Shown one piece after another: positions 19,843-32,658 of a stretch of 64,000 bases of DNA. The notes beneath the pieces are model-generated. The model saw nothing but the letters and a program-made list of their open reading frames with translations, was not told the DNA's origin and ran no database searches. How positions within the stretch are numbered: the first letter of the stretch is position 1; every line of letters begins with the position of its first letter. A program made the translations under genes and the position numbers. Origin of the DNA: Bradyrhizobium genosp. L (GTDB lineage: Bacteria; Pseudomonadota; Alphaproteobacteria; Rhizobiales; Xanthobacteraceae); assembly GCF_015624485.1 (NCBI RefSeq), contig NZ_CP061378.1, positions 5,766,001-5,830,000 of the forward strand. The letters run 5' to 3'.

Positions 19843-22800
19843 ACGTATTCTCCACCGTCGACATCAAGGAGAAGATCACGATCGAGGCCGCCGACCAGCT
19901 CTGGCACAAGGACGCGATCATCTACCAGCTCCATGTCAAGGCCTTCGCCGACAGCAACAATGACGGCATCGGCGATTTCGCAGGCCTGACGGAGAAGCTC
20001 GGCTATCTGCAGGAGCTCGGCGTCACCGCGCTGTGGCTGTTGCCGTTCTATCCTTCGCCCGGCCGCGACGACGGCTACGACATCGCCGACTATGGCGACA
20101 TCAATCCCGACTTCGGGACGATGAAGGATTTCAAGCGCTTCATCCAGGAGGCCAAGAAGCGCGGCCTGCGCGTCATCACCGAACTCGTCGTCAACCACAC
20201 CTCCGACCAGCACGCCTGGTTCAAGCGCGCGCGCCGCAGCCCGCCGAATTCCAGCGCGCGCAGCTGGTACGTCTGGAGCGACACCGACCAGAAATATCTC
20301 GATACCAGGATCATCTTCACCGATACCGAGAAGTCGAACTGGACCTGGGATCCGGAAGCCGGCCAGTTCTACTGGCACCGCTTCTTCTCGCACCAGCCGG
20401 ATCTGAACTTCGACAATCCGCGCGTGGTGAGCGCCATCACGCAGGTGATGAAGCGCTGGCTCGACACCGGTGTCGACGGCTTCCGGCTCGACGCCATTCC
20501 GTATCTGTGCGAGCGCGACGGCACCAACAACGAGAACCTGCCGGAGACGCACGCCATCATCAAGCGATTGCGCCGCGAGCTCGACGCCTACGCCAAGAAC
20601 AAGATCCTGCTCGCCGAGGCCAACCAGTGGCCGGAGGACGTGCAGGAATATTTCGGCCGTGAAGACGAATGCCACATGGCCTATCACTTCCCGCTGATGC
20701 CGCGCATCTACATGGCGATCGCGCAGGAAGACCGCTTTCCGATCACCGACATCCTGAGGCAGACGCCCGACATCCCCGCGGCCTGCCAATGGGCGCTGTT
20801 CCTGCGCAATCACGACGAGCTGACGCTCGAAATGGTCACCGATGTCGAGCGCGACTATCTGTGGTCGACCTATGCCAACGATCCACGCGCCCGCATCAAT
20901 GTCGGCATCCGCCGGCGTCTTGCTCCACTCATGGACAATGACCGCCGCAAGATCGAGCTGATGAACTCGCTGCTGCTGTCGTTTCCGGGCACGCCGATCA
21001 TCTATTACGGCGACGAGATCGGCATGGGCGACAACATCTATCTCGGCGACCGTAACGGCGTGCGCACGCCGATGCAGTGGTCGCCGGACCGCAATGGCGG
21101 TTTCTCGCGCGCCGATCCGGCGCGGCTCTACGCCCCGATGATCATGGACCCGGTCTATGGCTACGAGGCCGTCAATGTCGAGGCGCAGTCGCGCAGCCTG
21201 TCGTCGCTGCTGTCGGCGACCAAGCGGCTGATCGCGGTGCGCAAGTCGACGCTGGCGTTCGGGCGCGGCACCATGACCTTCATCCGCCCGGAGAACCGCT
21301 CGGTGCTCGCCTATGTCAGGCAGTACAATGGCGAGGTGATCCTGTGCGTCGCCAATCTGTCGCGCTCGGCGCAGGCGACCGAGCTCGACCTCTCCGCCTT
21401 CAAGGACCGCATTCCGCTCGAGATGCTCGGGCGCACGCGCTTTCCCGCGATCGGCGAACTGCCCTACATGATCACGCTCGCGCCTTACGGCTTCTACTGG
21501 TTCGAATTGCGGGAGCGCGACAAGTCCGAGCCCGTGGTGCCGCGCGCGGTGCCCGAGTTCGAGACCATGGTGGTGCCGGTGAATTCCACCTGGACGTCGC
21601 TTGCGCGCGAACGCGGCATGTTCGAGCGCGACGTGCTGCCGGGTCATCTCGCCCGCACCCGCTGGTATCCGGAGCACTCCGCCAAGGCAATCCAGCCGAC
21701 GCTGGTATCCGCGGTCCCGTTCTGCGACATCGGCGACAACCGGCCCTGGCTGATCTTCTTCGAGACCACCGAGCGCGGCACCACGAGCCGCTACGTGCTG
21801 CCGATGCAGATCGAATGGGTTCGCTTCGACCGCGAACGCTACAACCCGCGCGCCTTCGCCGCCGTGCGCCAGGGCGCCCGCGAAGGCACGCTGCTCGACG
21901 TCGCGACCGACCAGATCTTCACCGGCCTGTTCCTGCGCAATCTGCGGGAGAACCTCACGGTCGACGAGGGTGAGCAGGGGCTGAAGCTGGAATTCCGCCC
22001 GACCAGCCGCTTCTCCGACAGACCGGTGCGGCAGCCCGAGCGCATCCGCGTGTTCGAGAACGACCAGCCGCATTCGACCGCGCTGGTCGACAATGAATAC
22101 GTCACCAAGATCTATCGCAAGCTCGAGGTCGGCATCAATCCGGAGATCGAGATCTGCCGCTTCCTCACCGAAGTGGTCGGCTTCCCGAATACGCCCGCTT
22201 TGCTCGGCACTGCCGAGCTGGTCGAGGGCGACAAGCGCAGCGCGATCGCGGTGCTGCATGCCATGGTGGTCAATCAGGGCGATCTCTGGACCGTCGGCGC
22301 CGGCCATCTCGACCGCTTCGTCGAGACGCAGCGGCTGCTGGCGCGGAGCGAACACCGCGCCGACAACGACGACCAGGGCTCCTATCTGCGCCAGATGTCG
22401 CAGGGCGGCAAGCGCCTCGCCGAGCTGCACATCGCGCTCGCCAGCAACCGCGAGCTGCCCGATTTCACGCCCGAACCGACCAAGCCTGAAGACCTGCAGC
22501 GCTGGAACGACGAGATCATGGCCCGCGCCGAGCGCGTGTTCGACACGCTGAAGCAGCGCCGCGACACCATGAAGGAAGCTGACCGGCTGCTGGCGGACCA
22601 GCTGCTGGCCCGTCATGATCTGCTTCCGGAGCAGTTGAAGGCGCTGCTGCCGCGCGAGATCGACGGCTTCAACATCCGCCATCACGGCGATCTGCATCTC
22701 GGCCAGTTGCTGGTGGTGAAGGACGACGTCTTCATCATCGATTTCGACGGCGGACCGGGCCGTACCATTGCCGAGCGCCGCCGCAAGGCGCCGCCGGCGC

Positions 22801-23140
22801 GCGACGTAGCCGGCCTGATCCGCTCGATCGACTACGCGACGACGGCCGCCCTCGAACGCGCGCTCAAGGTCACGCCCGACGAGGGCGGCAGGCTGAGTCT
22901 CGCTTTGGCCGAGTGGCGCGACCGCGCCGCGGACGCTTTCCTGGACTCCTACCGCGAGGCCATGGCGGGCCAGCGGCTATGGCCGGCCGATGCCGGCGCC
23001 GCCGATCGCCTGCTCGGCTTTTTCCTGCTTGAGAAGGCCTTCTACGAGATCGAATATGAGTTGACCAACCGGCCGGATTGGCTACGCGTGCCACTGACCG
23101 GCCTGTTGAGGATTTTGGCACAACAGCCGCGTGAGGTTGC

Positions 23141-23144
<4 letters not shown>
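19839..23144 (+). CDS. treS: Trehalose synthase-maltokinase fusion
   Basis: The 1101-aa protein joins two activities. Residues ~1-560 form a GH13 trehalose synthase that interconverts trehalose and maltose: [19 protein letters not shown], catalytic Asp in [12 protein letters not shown] (near 218), [11 protein letters not shown], and [11 protein letters not shown]. The C-terminal ~500 residues are a maltokinase (Pep2-like), with the kinase loop [12 protein letters not shown] near residue 949 and the metal-binding [11 protein letters not shown]. Together they make maltose-1-phosphate for GlgE. The start at the ATGA overlap with glgE gives the normal TreS N-terminus; the frame is open 27 codons upstream, but inside glgE. 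Confidence 0.96.
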
Positions 23145-25288
<2,144 letters not shown>

Positions 25289-25292
25289 CTTG

Positions 25293-27365
25293 ATGCGATT
25301 GACCGGGGGCACGTCCGCACGGCTCGGCGCAAGCTGGGACGGCAGGGGCACCAATTTTGCGCTGTTCTCGGCGAATGCAGAGAAGGTCGAACTATGCCTG
25401 TTCGACGGCCAGGGCCGCCGCGAACTCGAGCGCATCGAGCTGCCGGAGCGCACCGAGGACGTCTGGCACGGCTACCTGAACGACATTTCGCCCGGCCAGC
25501 TCTACGGCTATCGCGTCTACGGTCCTTACGCGCCGGAGCGCGGCCACCGCTTCAATGCCAACAAGCTGCTGCTTGATCCCTACGCCAAGCGGCTCGCGGG
25601 ACGGCTGGTGTGGAGCGATGCGCACTTCGCCTATCGCACCGGCAGCGCGCGCGAAGACCTCTCGTTCGACCGGCGTGACAACGCCCGCGGCATGCCGAAG
25701 GCCATGGTGGTCGATGAGACCTTCAACTGGGGTCGCCGCGAGATCAGGCCGCACGTTCCCTGGGAAGACACCATCATCTACGAGGCCCACGTCAAGGGCC
25801 TGACCCAGAAGCGTGAGGACGTGCCGCCGAATTTGCGCGGCACCTATGGCGGGCTGTCGTCGCCGGCAATGATCGATCACTTCAAGCGGCTCGGCGTCAC
25901 CACCATCGAGCTGCTGCCGGTCCACGGCCTGATCGACGACCGCATCCTGGTCGAGAAGAAGCTTTCGAACTACTGGGGCTACAACAGCATCGCCTTCTTC
26001 GCGCCGGAAGCACGCTACGCCCAGGACAATGTGCTGGACTCCTTCCGCACCACGGTTGCGCGGCTGCACGACGCCGGCATCGAGGTGCTGCTCGACGTCG
26101 TCTACAACCACACCGCCGAAGGCAACCACATGGGCCCGACGCTGTGCTTCCGCGGCATCGACAACGCCTCCTATTACTGGCTGAACCGCGAGAACCCGCG
26201 GTTCTACGACGACTTCACCGGCTGCGGCAGCTCGGTCAACCTCACCCATCCGCGCGTGATGCAGATGGTGATGGATTCGCTGCGCTACTGGGTCGAGGTC
26301 TGCCATGTCGACGGCTTCCGCTTCGACCTGGCGACCACGCTGGCACGGGGGCCGAACGGCTTCGATCGCGGCCATTCGTTCCTCACCGCCGTGCGCCAGG
26401 ATCCGGTTCTGGCGACGGTGAAGATGATCGCCGAACCGTGGGACCTCGGCCTCGGCGGCTACCAGGTCGGCGGCTTTCCCTCGCAATGGTCGGAATGGAA
26501 CGACCGCTATCGCAGCGCGATGCGGCGCTATTGGAGCGGTGAAGGCAGCCTGATCGGCGAAATCTCCGGTCGCATGACCGCCTCCTCCGACCTGTTCCAC
26601 CATGACGGCCGCGCCACGCGCGCCAGCATCAACCACATCACGGTGCATGACGGCTTCACGCTCGCCGACCTCTTCAGCTACAACGAGAAGCACAACGAGG
26701 CCAATGGCGAGGACAATCGCGACGGCTCCAACGATAATCTCTCCAACAATTGCGGCCATGAGGGCCCGACCGACGATCTCAAGATCAACATGCTGCGACG
26801 GCAATTGCGCAAGAATGCGCTGGCCTGCCTGTTGCTCGCACAGGGCACGCCGCTGATCCTCGCCGGCGACGAGGCCGCCAACACCCAGAACGGCAACAAC
26901 AACGCCTATTGCCAGGACAATGAGACCGGTTGGGTCGGCTGGGAAAATCTCGGTACCGAGGACGACTTCATCGACTTCATCGGCCATCTCGCGGCCTTGC
27001 GCAGCCGCTTCGGCCAGCTCCGCTGCCAGCGCTGGCTCGACGGCCGCCGCGCCGACGGCAGCTATGGCGTGCTGTGGCTGACGCCTGCGGCGGAGGAGAT
27101 GAAGGAGTCCGACTGGAAATTCCCGGAAGGCCGGTTCGTCGCCTATGTCATGGGGCCGATGGAACCGGGACAGGCGCCGATCTTTATCGTGCTGAATGCC
27201 GCACCGGAGGAGATCGCGTTCAAGATGCCGAAGATGCCCGAATACAAGAGCTGGCAGCAGGTGCTGAATACGACCAAGAGCGCGCAGACCGCCGAGGAAT
27301 TTCTCTCCGGCGCCGACAACAAGGCACCGCCACGTGCGGTGCTGGCCTTTGCAGGCGCCGCATGA
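25293..27365 (+). CDS. glgX: Glycogen debranching enzyme (isoamylase type)
   Basis: The 690-aa GH13_11 enzyme hydrolyses alpha-1,6 branches and frees linear maltooligosaccharides. Motifs: the N-terminal CBM48 (GTNFALFSANAEKVELCLF), EVLLDVVYNHTAEGNHMGP, nucleophile Asp in GFRFDLATTLARGP, acid/base Glu in MIAEPWDLGLGGYQ, and ITVHDGFTLADLFSYNEKHN. The ATG at 25293 is chosen over a TTG one codon upstream. It connects GlgB product to TreY substrate. It overlaps treZ by ATGA. Confidence 0.96.
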   Translation: MRLTGGTSARLGASWDGRGTNFALFSANAEKVELCLFDGQGRRELERIELPERTEDVWHGYLNDISPGQLYGYRVYGPYAPERGHRFNANKLLLDPYAKRLAGRLVWSDAHFAYRTGSAREDLSFDRRDNARGMPKAMVVDETFNWGRREIRPHVPWEDTIIYEAHVKGLTQKREDVPPNLRGTYGGLSSPAMIDHFKRLGVTTIELLPVHGLIDDRILVEKKLSNYWGYNSIAFFAPEARYAQDNVLDSFRTTVARLHDAGIEVLLDVVYNHTAEGNHMGPTLCFRGIDNASYYWLNRENPRFYDDFTGCGSSVNLTHPRVMQMVMDSLRYWVEVCHVDGFRFDLATTLARGPNGFDRGHSFLTAVRQDPVLATVKMIAEPWDLGLGGYQVGGFPSQWSEWNDRYRSAMRRYWSGEGSLIGEISGRMTASSDLFHHDGRATRASINHITVHDGFTLADLFSYNEKHNEANGEDNRDGSNDNLSNNCGHEGPTDDLKINMLRRQLRKNALACLLLAQGTPLILAGDEAANTQNGNNNAYCQDNETGWVGWENLGTEDDFIDFIGHLAALRSRFGQLRCQRWLDGRRADGSYGVLWLTPAAEEMKESDWKFPEGRFVAYVMGPMEPGQAPIFIVLNAAPEEIAFKMPKMPEYKSWQQVLNTTKSAQTAEEFLSGADNKAPPRAVLAFAGAA

Positions 27366-29116
27366 ACGCACAGCATTTCGGCCCGGAGCTGACCGCTGAC
27401 GGTACACGCTTTCGGCTATGGGCGCCGGCGGCCAAGCGCGTCGACCTGCTGCTCGACCGGCCGCATGCGCTGACCCGCGACGCAGCCGGCTGGTACGTAG
27501 CGGAAATTCCGGGCGTGCGCGCGAGCACGCCTTACAAATTCCGCATCGATGATGAACTCGACGTCCCCGATCCGGCCTCCGCCTTCCAGCCGGACGACGT
27601 GTCCGGTCCGAGCGAGGTAATCGATCATTCCGCCTTCAAATGGCGCGCGACGGAGTGGCGCGGGCGCCCGTGGCATGAAGCCGTTGTGCTCGAAGCCCAT
27701 GTCGGCACCTTCACGCGAGCGGGCACCTATCGCGCCATGATCGACAAGCTCGATCATCTGGTTGCGACCGGCGTCACCGCGCTCGAGTTGATGCCGCTGG
27801 CGGATTTCGCCGGCAAGCGCAACTGGGGCTATGACGGCGTGCTGTGGTACGCGCCCGACAGCGTTTACGGACGCCCCGAGGATCTCAAGACCCTGATCGA
27901 CGAAGCGCATCTGCGCGGCCTGATGGTGATGCTCGACGTGGTCTACAATCATTTCGGCCCGGAGGGGAATTACCTCGGCCGCTACGCGCCGAGTTTCTTC
28001 ACCGATGCGCATACGCCGTGGGGCAGCGCGATCGATTACCGCGTCGCGGAAGTGCGCGCGTTTGCGGTCGGCAGCGTGGTGAGCTGGCTGCGCGATTATC
28101 GTTTCGACGGGCTGCGGTTCGACGCGGTGAACATGATCGTCGAGGCCGGAGATGTCGCCGTCGTGCACGACTTCAGCAACGCGGCGGGCCGCCTCGCGGC
28201 AGAGACCGGCCGGCACATCAACCTCGTGCTCGAAAACGGCGACAACCTCGCGAGCCTGCTGGATGCAGCGGAGGATCCGCCGCGCGGCAAGTTCCGCGGA
28301 CAGTGGAATGACGACTATCATCACGCCTGGCACGTGCTGCTGACCGGCGAGACCCAGGGCTATTACGAGGACTACCAGCGCGCGCCGAAGCAGGACCTCG
28401 CCCGCGCGCTGTCCTCCGGTTACATCTATCAAGGCGAGGTTTCGGCCTTCTGGGGCAACAAGCCCCGCGGCGAGCTGAGCGGCGCGCTGTCGCCGACCTG
28501 CTTCATCAACTTCCTGCAGAACCACGACCAGATCGGCAACCGACCACTGGGCGATCGCCTCGTCAGCATCGCCAAGCCGGAAGCGGTGGCCGCGGCGCTC
28601 GCGGTGACGCTGATCGCGCCGACCACGCCGATGCTGTTCATGGGCGAGGAATGGGGCGCGACGCAGCCGTTCCCGTTCTTCTGCGATTTCAAGGGCGACC
28701 TCGCCAACGCCGTGCGCAAGGGACGCCGCGAGGAATTCGCCTGGGCCTATGCCAAATATGGCGACGATGTCCCTGATCCACTTGCCGAGACGACGATGCA
28801 ATCGGCCGTGCTCGACTGGACCGCGCTGGACTATGATCCCGGCCGCGCGCGCCTCGAGCTGGTGCGCGGCCTGCTCGCGGTGCGCCGGCGCGAAATCACG
28901 CCGCGACTTGCCGGCGCCCGATTTGGCGACGCCAGCGTGAATGACGACCTGCTCACCGCGCATTGGCAGATGAGTGACGGTCACACGCTCTGGCTCACCG
29001 CCAATCTGTCGGACCACGCGATCACGGATGCTCCCGGGCCAAAGGGAACCGCGATCTGGGGCGGCGCGTTGTCAGGCAACCTCCCCGGCTGGGCGGTGCT
29101 TTGGCACATCGGATAG
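27362..29116 (+). CDS. treZ: Malto-oligosyltrehalose trehalohydrolase
   Basis: The 584-aa GH13 enzyme cleaves trehalose from maltooligosyl-trehalose. The product begins MNAQHFGPELTADGTRFRLW at the ATGA overlap with glgX. Motifs: LMPLADFAGKRNWGYDG (TreZ signature region), MLDVVYNHFGPEGNYLG, catalytic Asp in GLRFDAVNMIVE, Glu in LVLENGDNLASL, and LQNHDQIGNRPLGDR. treY follows four bases after the stop, giving the TreZ-TreY couple. Confidence 0.96.
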   Translation: MNAQHFGPELTADGTRFRLWAPAAKRVDLLLDRPHALTRDAAGWYVAEIPGVRASTPYKFRIDDELDVPDPASAFQPDDVSGPSEVIDHSAFKWRATEWRGRPWHEAVVLEAHVGTFTRAGTYRAMIDKLDHLVATGVTALELMPLADFAGKRNWGYDGVLWYAPDSVYGRPEDLKTLIDEAHLRGLMVMLDVVYNHFGPEGNYLGRYAPSFFTDAHTPWGSAIDYRVAEVRAFAVGSVVSWLRDYRFDGLRFDAVNMIVEAGDVAVVHDFSNAAGRLAAETGRHINLVLENGDNLASLLDAAEDPPRGKFRGQWNDDYHHAWHVLLTGETQGYYEDYQRAPKQDLARALSSGYIYQGEVSAFWGNKPRGELSGALSPTCFINFLQNHDQIGNRPLGDRLVSIAKPEAVAAALAVTLIAPTTPMLFMGEEWGATQPFPFFCDFKGDLANAVRKGRREEFAWAYAKYGDDVPDPLAETTMQSAVLDWTALDYDPGRARLELVRGLLAVRRREITPRLAGARFGDASVNDDLLTAHWQMSDGHTLWLTANLSDHAITDAPGPKGTAIWGGALSGNLPGWAVLWHIG

Positions 29117-29120
29117 CACA

Positions 29121-31901
29121 ATGCCTTCGGCGATCCCGATCGCGACTTACCGCCTGCAACTCACCGCCGATTTCGACTTCGATGCCGCCGCACGCGTGGC
29201 GCCGTATCTGAAATCGCTCGGCATCAGCCATGTCTATGCCTCGCCCTTCACGAAGGCGCGCAAGGGCTCGAGCCATGGCTATGACGTCGTCGATCACACC
29301 AGGTTCAATCCGGAACTCGGCGGCGAACAGGGCTTCATGCGGCTGGGCGAGGCGCTGAAGCGCAGCGATCTCGGCCTGATCCTGGATTTCGTGCCGAACC
29401 ATGTCGGCGTGCACTTCGCGGACAACCCGTGGTGGCTCGACGTGCTGGAATGGGGACCGGTCTCGCCGCATGCGGTTTCGTTCGACATCGACTGGGACCA
29501 GCTGCCGTACCGCGCGCGCGGCGGCGTGCTGTTGCCGATCCTGGGCGGGTCCTATGGCGAGGTGCTGGAGCGCGGCGAGATCGAGCTGCGCTACGACGAC
29601 AGCGAGGGCAGCTTTTCGGCATGGTATTTCGAGCACCGCCTGCCGATCGCGCCGGAGCGTTACGGCGAAGTCTTGCGCGCCATCGTCCGCGAGGCCGCTG
29701 CGGAAGACAGCGTGGCCGGACGAACCATGCTCGAACTCACGGCACGATACCGGGGCCTGCGTCATCCCAACCGCGCCGAGGCGCCCGGCCTCAAGGCCGA
29801 GCTCCGCGCGATCGACGGCGGCACCGGGATCATCACGCGCGGCCTTGCCGCCTATCGCGCCGGCGAGGACCGTCCCACGCAGACCTTGGCACTGCATCAT
29901 CTGCTGGAACGCCAGCACTACAAGCTCGGCCACTGGCGGCTTGCCTCGAGTGACATCAACTACCGCCGCTTCTTCGACATCAACACGCTGGCCGGCCTGC
30001 GGGTCGAGGATGCCCACACTTTTGAAGCCAGCCACAGCCTGGTGCAGCGGCTGATCGCCGAAGACCGGCTGCAGGGCCTGCGGCTCGACCACATCGACGG
30101 CCTGCGCGACCCCGCGCAATATTTCCAGCGGCTGCGCCGCCTGATCCGCACGGCGCAACGCACCAAGCCAAAGCCGTTCTACATGGTGGTCGAGAAGATC
30201 CTCGGCGAGGATGAAGACCTGCCGAAGTTCAGCGGGGTCCATGGCACCACCGGCTATGAATGGATGAACGTGATCAGCCAGCTGCTGGTCGATGGCGCAG
30301 GCCTCGATCCGCTCAGCGAGATCTGGCGCCAGATCAGCAACCGCTCGCCGAATTTGACGCCGATGCTGCGCGAGGCCAAGCGGCGCGTGCTGGAGACGCT
30401 GTTGACCAGCGAATTCACGGTGCTGGCGCGGCTCCTGGCACGGATCGCCAACGGCCATTATTCGAGCCGCGATTTCTCGGCCGACAGCCTGCGGCAGGCG
30501 CTCGAGCTCTATGTGCTGCATTTCCCGGTCTACCGCACCTATCTCACCGCCTCAGGCCCGACCGCACACGACCGCGCCCTGATCAACCAGACGATCACGC
30601 GCGCCCGCGCCGACTGGTTCGCCGCAGACGAGGGCATCTTTGACTTCCTGCGCGACGCGCTGACCATGGACCTCCTCAAGCCCGGCCGGCCGCCGCACTC
30701 CGCGCCGCGGGTCCGCCGCTTCGCCCTGAAGGTGCAGCAGTTCACCGGACCGATGATGGCGAAGTCGCTGGAGGACACCACCTTCTATCGCTATCACCGC
30801 CTGCTGGCGCTGAACGAGGTCGGCGGCGATCCTGCGGCACGCGCGCTTCCCGCCGATCGCTTCCATGCCATGATGCAGGCCCGCGCCCGCGACTGGCCGC
30901 ACGGCATGACCGCGACCGCGACCCACGACACCAAGCGCGGCGAGGACGCCCGCGCTCGCATCATGGCGCTTGCCGAACTCCCCGGCGAATGGACCAGCGC
31001 AGTGGCACGCTGGAAGGTGTTGAACGCGCCGCATCTCGTGCTCAACGGCGAGATGCGTGCGCCGTCGGCGACGTTCGAATACATGCTGTATCAGGCCCTG
31101 CTCGGCGCCTGGGATCCCGATGACAGGGATTTTGTCGAACGCATCCAGGCCTATGCGCTGAAGGCCGCGCGCGAGGGCAAGCAGGAGACGAGCTGGCTCA
31201 ATCCGCATGAACCCTATGAAGCGGGCGTGAAGACCTTCATCGACCGCATCCTGGATCGCAACACCTCGCCGGAATTCCTCGATGCGCTGGAGACCCTGGC
31301 GCAACGTACCGCATTGATCGGCGCGCTGAACTCGCTGAGCCAGGTGACCTTGAAGGCGACCATGCCCGGCGTGCCGGATTTCTATCAGGGCACCGAGACG
31401 TGGGATCTGTCGCTGGTCGACCCCGACAATCGCCGCCCGATCGATTTTGCCGCACGCGCGGCGATGCTTACGACGCTGGAGACGCCGGATTGGGATGCGC
31501 TGGCGCAGAACTGGCGCGACGGCCGCCTGAAGTTCGCCTGGACACGGCATCTGCTGCTGCTGCGCAACGCGCACGGCGACGTATTTGCCAATGGCGACTA
31601 TGAACCGCTCACGGTGAGCGGCCCGCACCGCGACCACGTCATCGCCTTTGCCAGGCGCCATGGCCGCGATGCCGTGATCGTCGCGGTGGTGCGCGCATTC
31701 GCGCCGTTCACGCAGGGCGGACGGAGCTGGCCGCGTCCCGAGGCGTTCGAGGGCGAGATCGACGTGACGGGGTATGCGCTCGCGGAAGGCGCACGCAAGG
31801 TCCAGCTCTCGACACTGTTCGCGGACCTGCCGGTCGCGATATTGAAGGCGAAGACGGCAGGCGCGAAGCGCGCGCCAAAGCCGGCGCGCTCGCACGCCTA
31901 G
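29121..31901 (+). CDS. treY: Malto-oligosyltrehalose synthase
   Basis: The 926-aa GH13_26 enzyme converts the reducing-end linkage of maltooligosaccharides to the alpha,alpha-1,1 bond of trehalose. It begins MPSAIPIATYRLQLTADFDF, then YLKSLGISHVYASPF, LILDFVPNHVGVH, catalytic Asp in GLRLDHIDGLRDPAQYF, Glu in FYMVVEKILGEDEDLP, TATHDTKRGEDARAR and MPGVPDFYQGTE. It is the last gene of the rightward glucan/trehalose operon and ends nine bases before the oppositely oriented PHA gene. Confidence 0.97.
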   Translation: MPSAIPIATYRLQLTADFDFDAAARVAPYLKSLGISHVYASPFTKARKGSSHGYDVVDHTRFNPELGGEQGFMRLGEALKRSDLGLILDFVPNHVGVHFADNPWWLDVLEWGPVSPHAVSFDIDWDQLPYRARGGVLLPILGGSYGEVLERGEIELRYDDSEGSFSAWYFEHRLPIAPERYGEVLRAIVREAAAEDSVAGRTMLELTARYRGLRHPNRAEAPGLKAELRAIDGGTGIITRGLAAYRAGEDRPTQTLALHHLLERQHYKLGHWRLASSDINYRRFFDINTLAGLRVEDAHTFEASHSLVQRLIAEDRLQGLRLDHIDGLRDPAQYFQRLRRLIRTAQRTKPKPFYMVVEKILGEDEDLPKFSGVHGTTGYEWMNVISQLLVDGAGLDPLSEIWRQISNRSPNLTPMLREAKRRVLETLLTSEFTVLARLLARIANGHYSSRDFSADSLRQALELYVLHFPVYRTYLTASGPTAHDRALINQTITRARADWFAADEGIFDFLRDALTMDLLKPGRPPHSAPRVRRFALKVQQFTGPMMAKSLEDTTFYRYHRLLALNEVGGDPAARALPADRFHAMMQARARDWPHGMTATATHDTKRGEDARARIMALAELPGEWTSAVARWKVLNAPHLVLNGEMRAPSATFEYMLYQALLGAWDPDDRDFVERIQAYALKAAREGKQETSWLNPHEPYEAGVKTFIDRILDRNTSPEFLDALETLAQRTALIGALNSLSQVTLKATMPGVPDFYQGTETWDLSLVDPDNRRPIDFAARAAMLTTLETPDWDALAQNWRDGRLKFAWTRHLLLLRNAHGDVFANGDYEPLTVSGPHRDHVIAFARRHGRDAVIVAVVRAFAPFTQGGRSWPRPEAFEGEIDVTGYALAEGARKVQLSTLFADLPVAILKAKTAGAKRAPKPARSHA

Positions 31902-31910
31902 CAGAGCCCG

Positions 31911-32219
31911 TCAGCGCTTGGTCAGCAGCAGCTGCCCGCGCTTCTGGATCGCGATCTGCGCCAGCTCGGCGAAACGCTGCAGCAGCGAGGGCAGCGTCAC
32001 TTCGAGGCGCACACAGCTGTCCTCGACATCGAGATGCCCGGCCGCAACCTGGCCCAGCGCCCGGACGCGGAAAATCATGCGGTTATCGTCCCAGCGCTCC
32101 TCGTCGACCTCGAGCACCGGCACGCTTGCCGCCGCGCGCGACAGCCCACTCTTCAGGCGGCGCATGGCCTCGTCGCGGCCGAGACTGTGCGGAATCGAAA
32201 CGATCAGCGGCGCCGACAT
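31911..32219 (-). CDS. Polyhydroxyalkanoic acid system family protein
   Basis: This 102-aa protein matches by pattern the small PHA-granule regulator-like family (PHA_gran_rgn): MSAPLIVSIPHSLGRDEAM at the start, then RLKSGL, followed by short beta strands (FRVRALGQVAAGHLDVED, VRLEVTLPSLLQRFAE). Members occur beside polyhydroxyalkanoate genes, but their biochemical role is unproven. No PHA gene lies in this window. It converges on treY with a nine-base gap. Confidence 0.8.
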   Translation of the reverse strand: MSAPLIVSIPHSLGRDEAMRRLKSGLSRAAASVPVLEVDEERWDDNRMIFRVRALGQVAAGHLDVEDSCVRLEVTLPSLLQRFAELAQIAIQKRGQLLLTKR

Positions 32220-32308
32220 CGCGGTGCACTCCTTCGTGGATTCACCTCATGTAGTTCTGTTCCTAAGCAAACGGAAGAACCTCACAGTTTTATCGCAGCG
32301 CCACAACC

Positions 32309-32333
32309 GGAACCTTCACAGTTCCGGGTTGTT
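32309..32333 (+). promoter_or_regulatory. EcfG-type promoter of the DUF3309 gene
   Basis: GGAAC at 32309-32313 is followed after 17 bases by GTT at 32331-32333 (equivalently GGAAC-N16-TGTT). The inferred start near 32340 leaves a ~50-nt leader ending with GAGGAG before the ATG at 32389. Confidence 0.7.
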
Positions 32334-32388
32334 TCCTTTTCCGAAGGGCAGAGACGAAACGACCCCACGGGGCTGAGGAGACTTCAAG

Positions 32389-32553
32389 ATGTCAATTGGA
32401 ACGATCATTCTCATTATCCTGGTCATCGCGCTGCTTGGCGGCTTCAGCGGCATCGGCGGCGGACCGTTCTACGGCACCGGCTATTACGGCGGCGGCGGAT
32501 TGGGCCTGGTGATCGTGATCCTGCTGATCCTGCTATTGCTCGGCAGGCTGTAA
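32389..32553 (+). CDS. DUF3309-like small membrane protein
   Basis: This 54-aa protein has two hydrophobic stretches, IGTIILIILVIALLGG near the N-terminus and LGLVIVILLILLLLG at the C-terminus, separated by a Gly/Tyr-rich loop (FYGTGYYGGGG). This is the layout of the DUF3309 family, small membrane proteins frequent in alphaproteobacteria and without known function. A GAGGAG ribosome site and an EcfG-type promoter lie upstream, which suggests it is made under general stress. Confidence 0.85.
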   Translation: MSIGTIILIILVIALLGGFSGIGGGPFYGTGYYGGGGLGLVIVILLILLLLGRL

Positions 32554-32560
32554 GTCGGAG

Positions 32561-32650
32561 CCGTAGGGTGGGCAAAGGAGCGCAAGCGACGTGCCCACCT
32601 TCACGAGCGCAGCAAAAAAGGTGGGCACGCTTCGCTTTGCCCACCTTACG
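32561..32650. repeat. Dispersed palindromic repeat, family A, copy 1
   Basis: The element has outer arms CCGTAGGGTGGGCAAAG / CTTTGCCCACCTTACG and inner arms GTGCCCACC / GGTGGGCAC, so it can fold as nested hairpins. A second copy of the same architecture lies at 45074-45165. It sits between the convergent DUF3309 and ligD genes, where it may act as a terminator. Confidence 0.85.
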
Positions 32651-32658
32651 TACCTCGA

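Noticed and set aside
19746..22697. 983-codon open frame antisense to treS
   Set aside because: It mirrors the high-GC third-position pattern of treS, has no ribosome site or family motif, and the treS frame carries all catalytic motifs.
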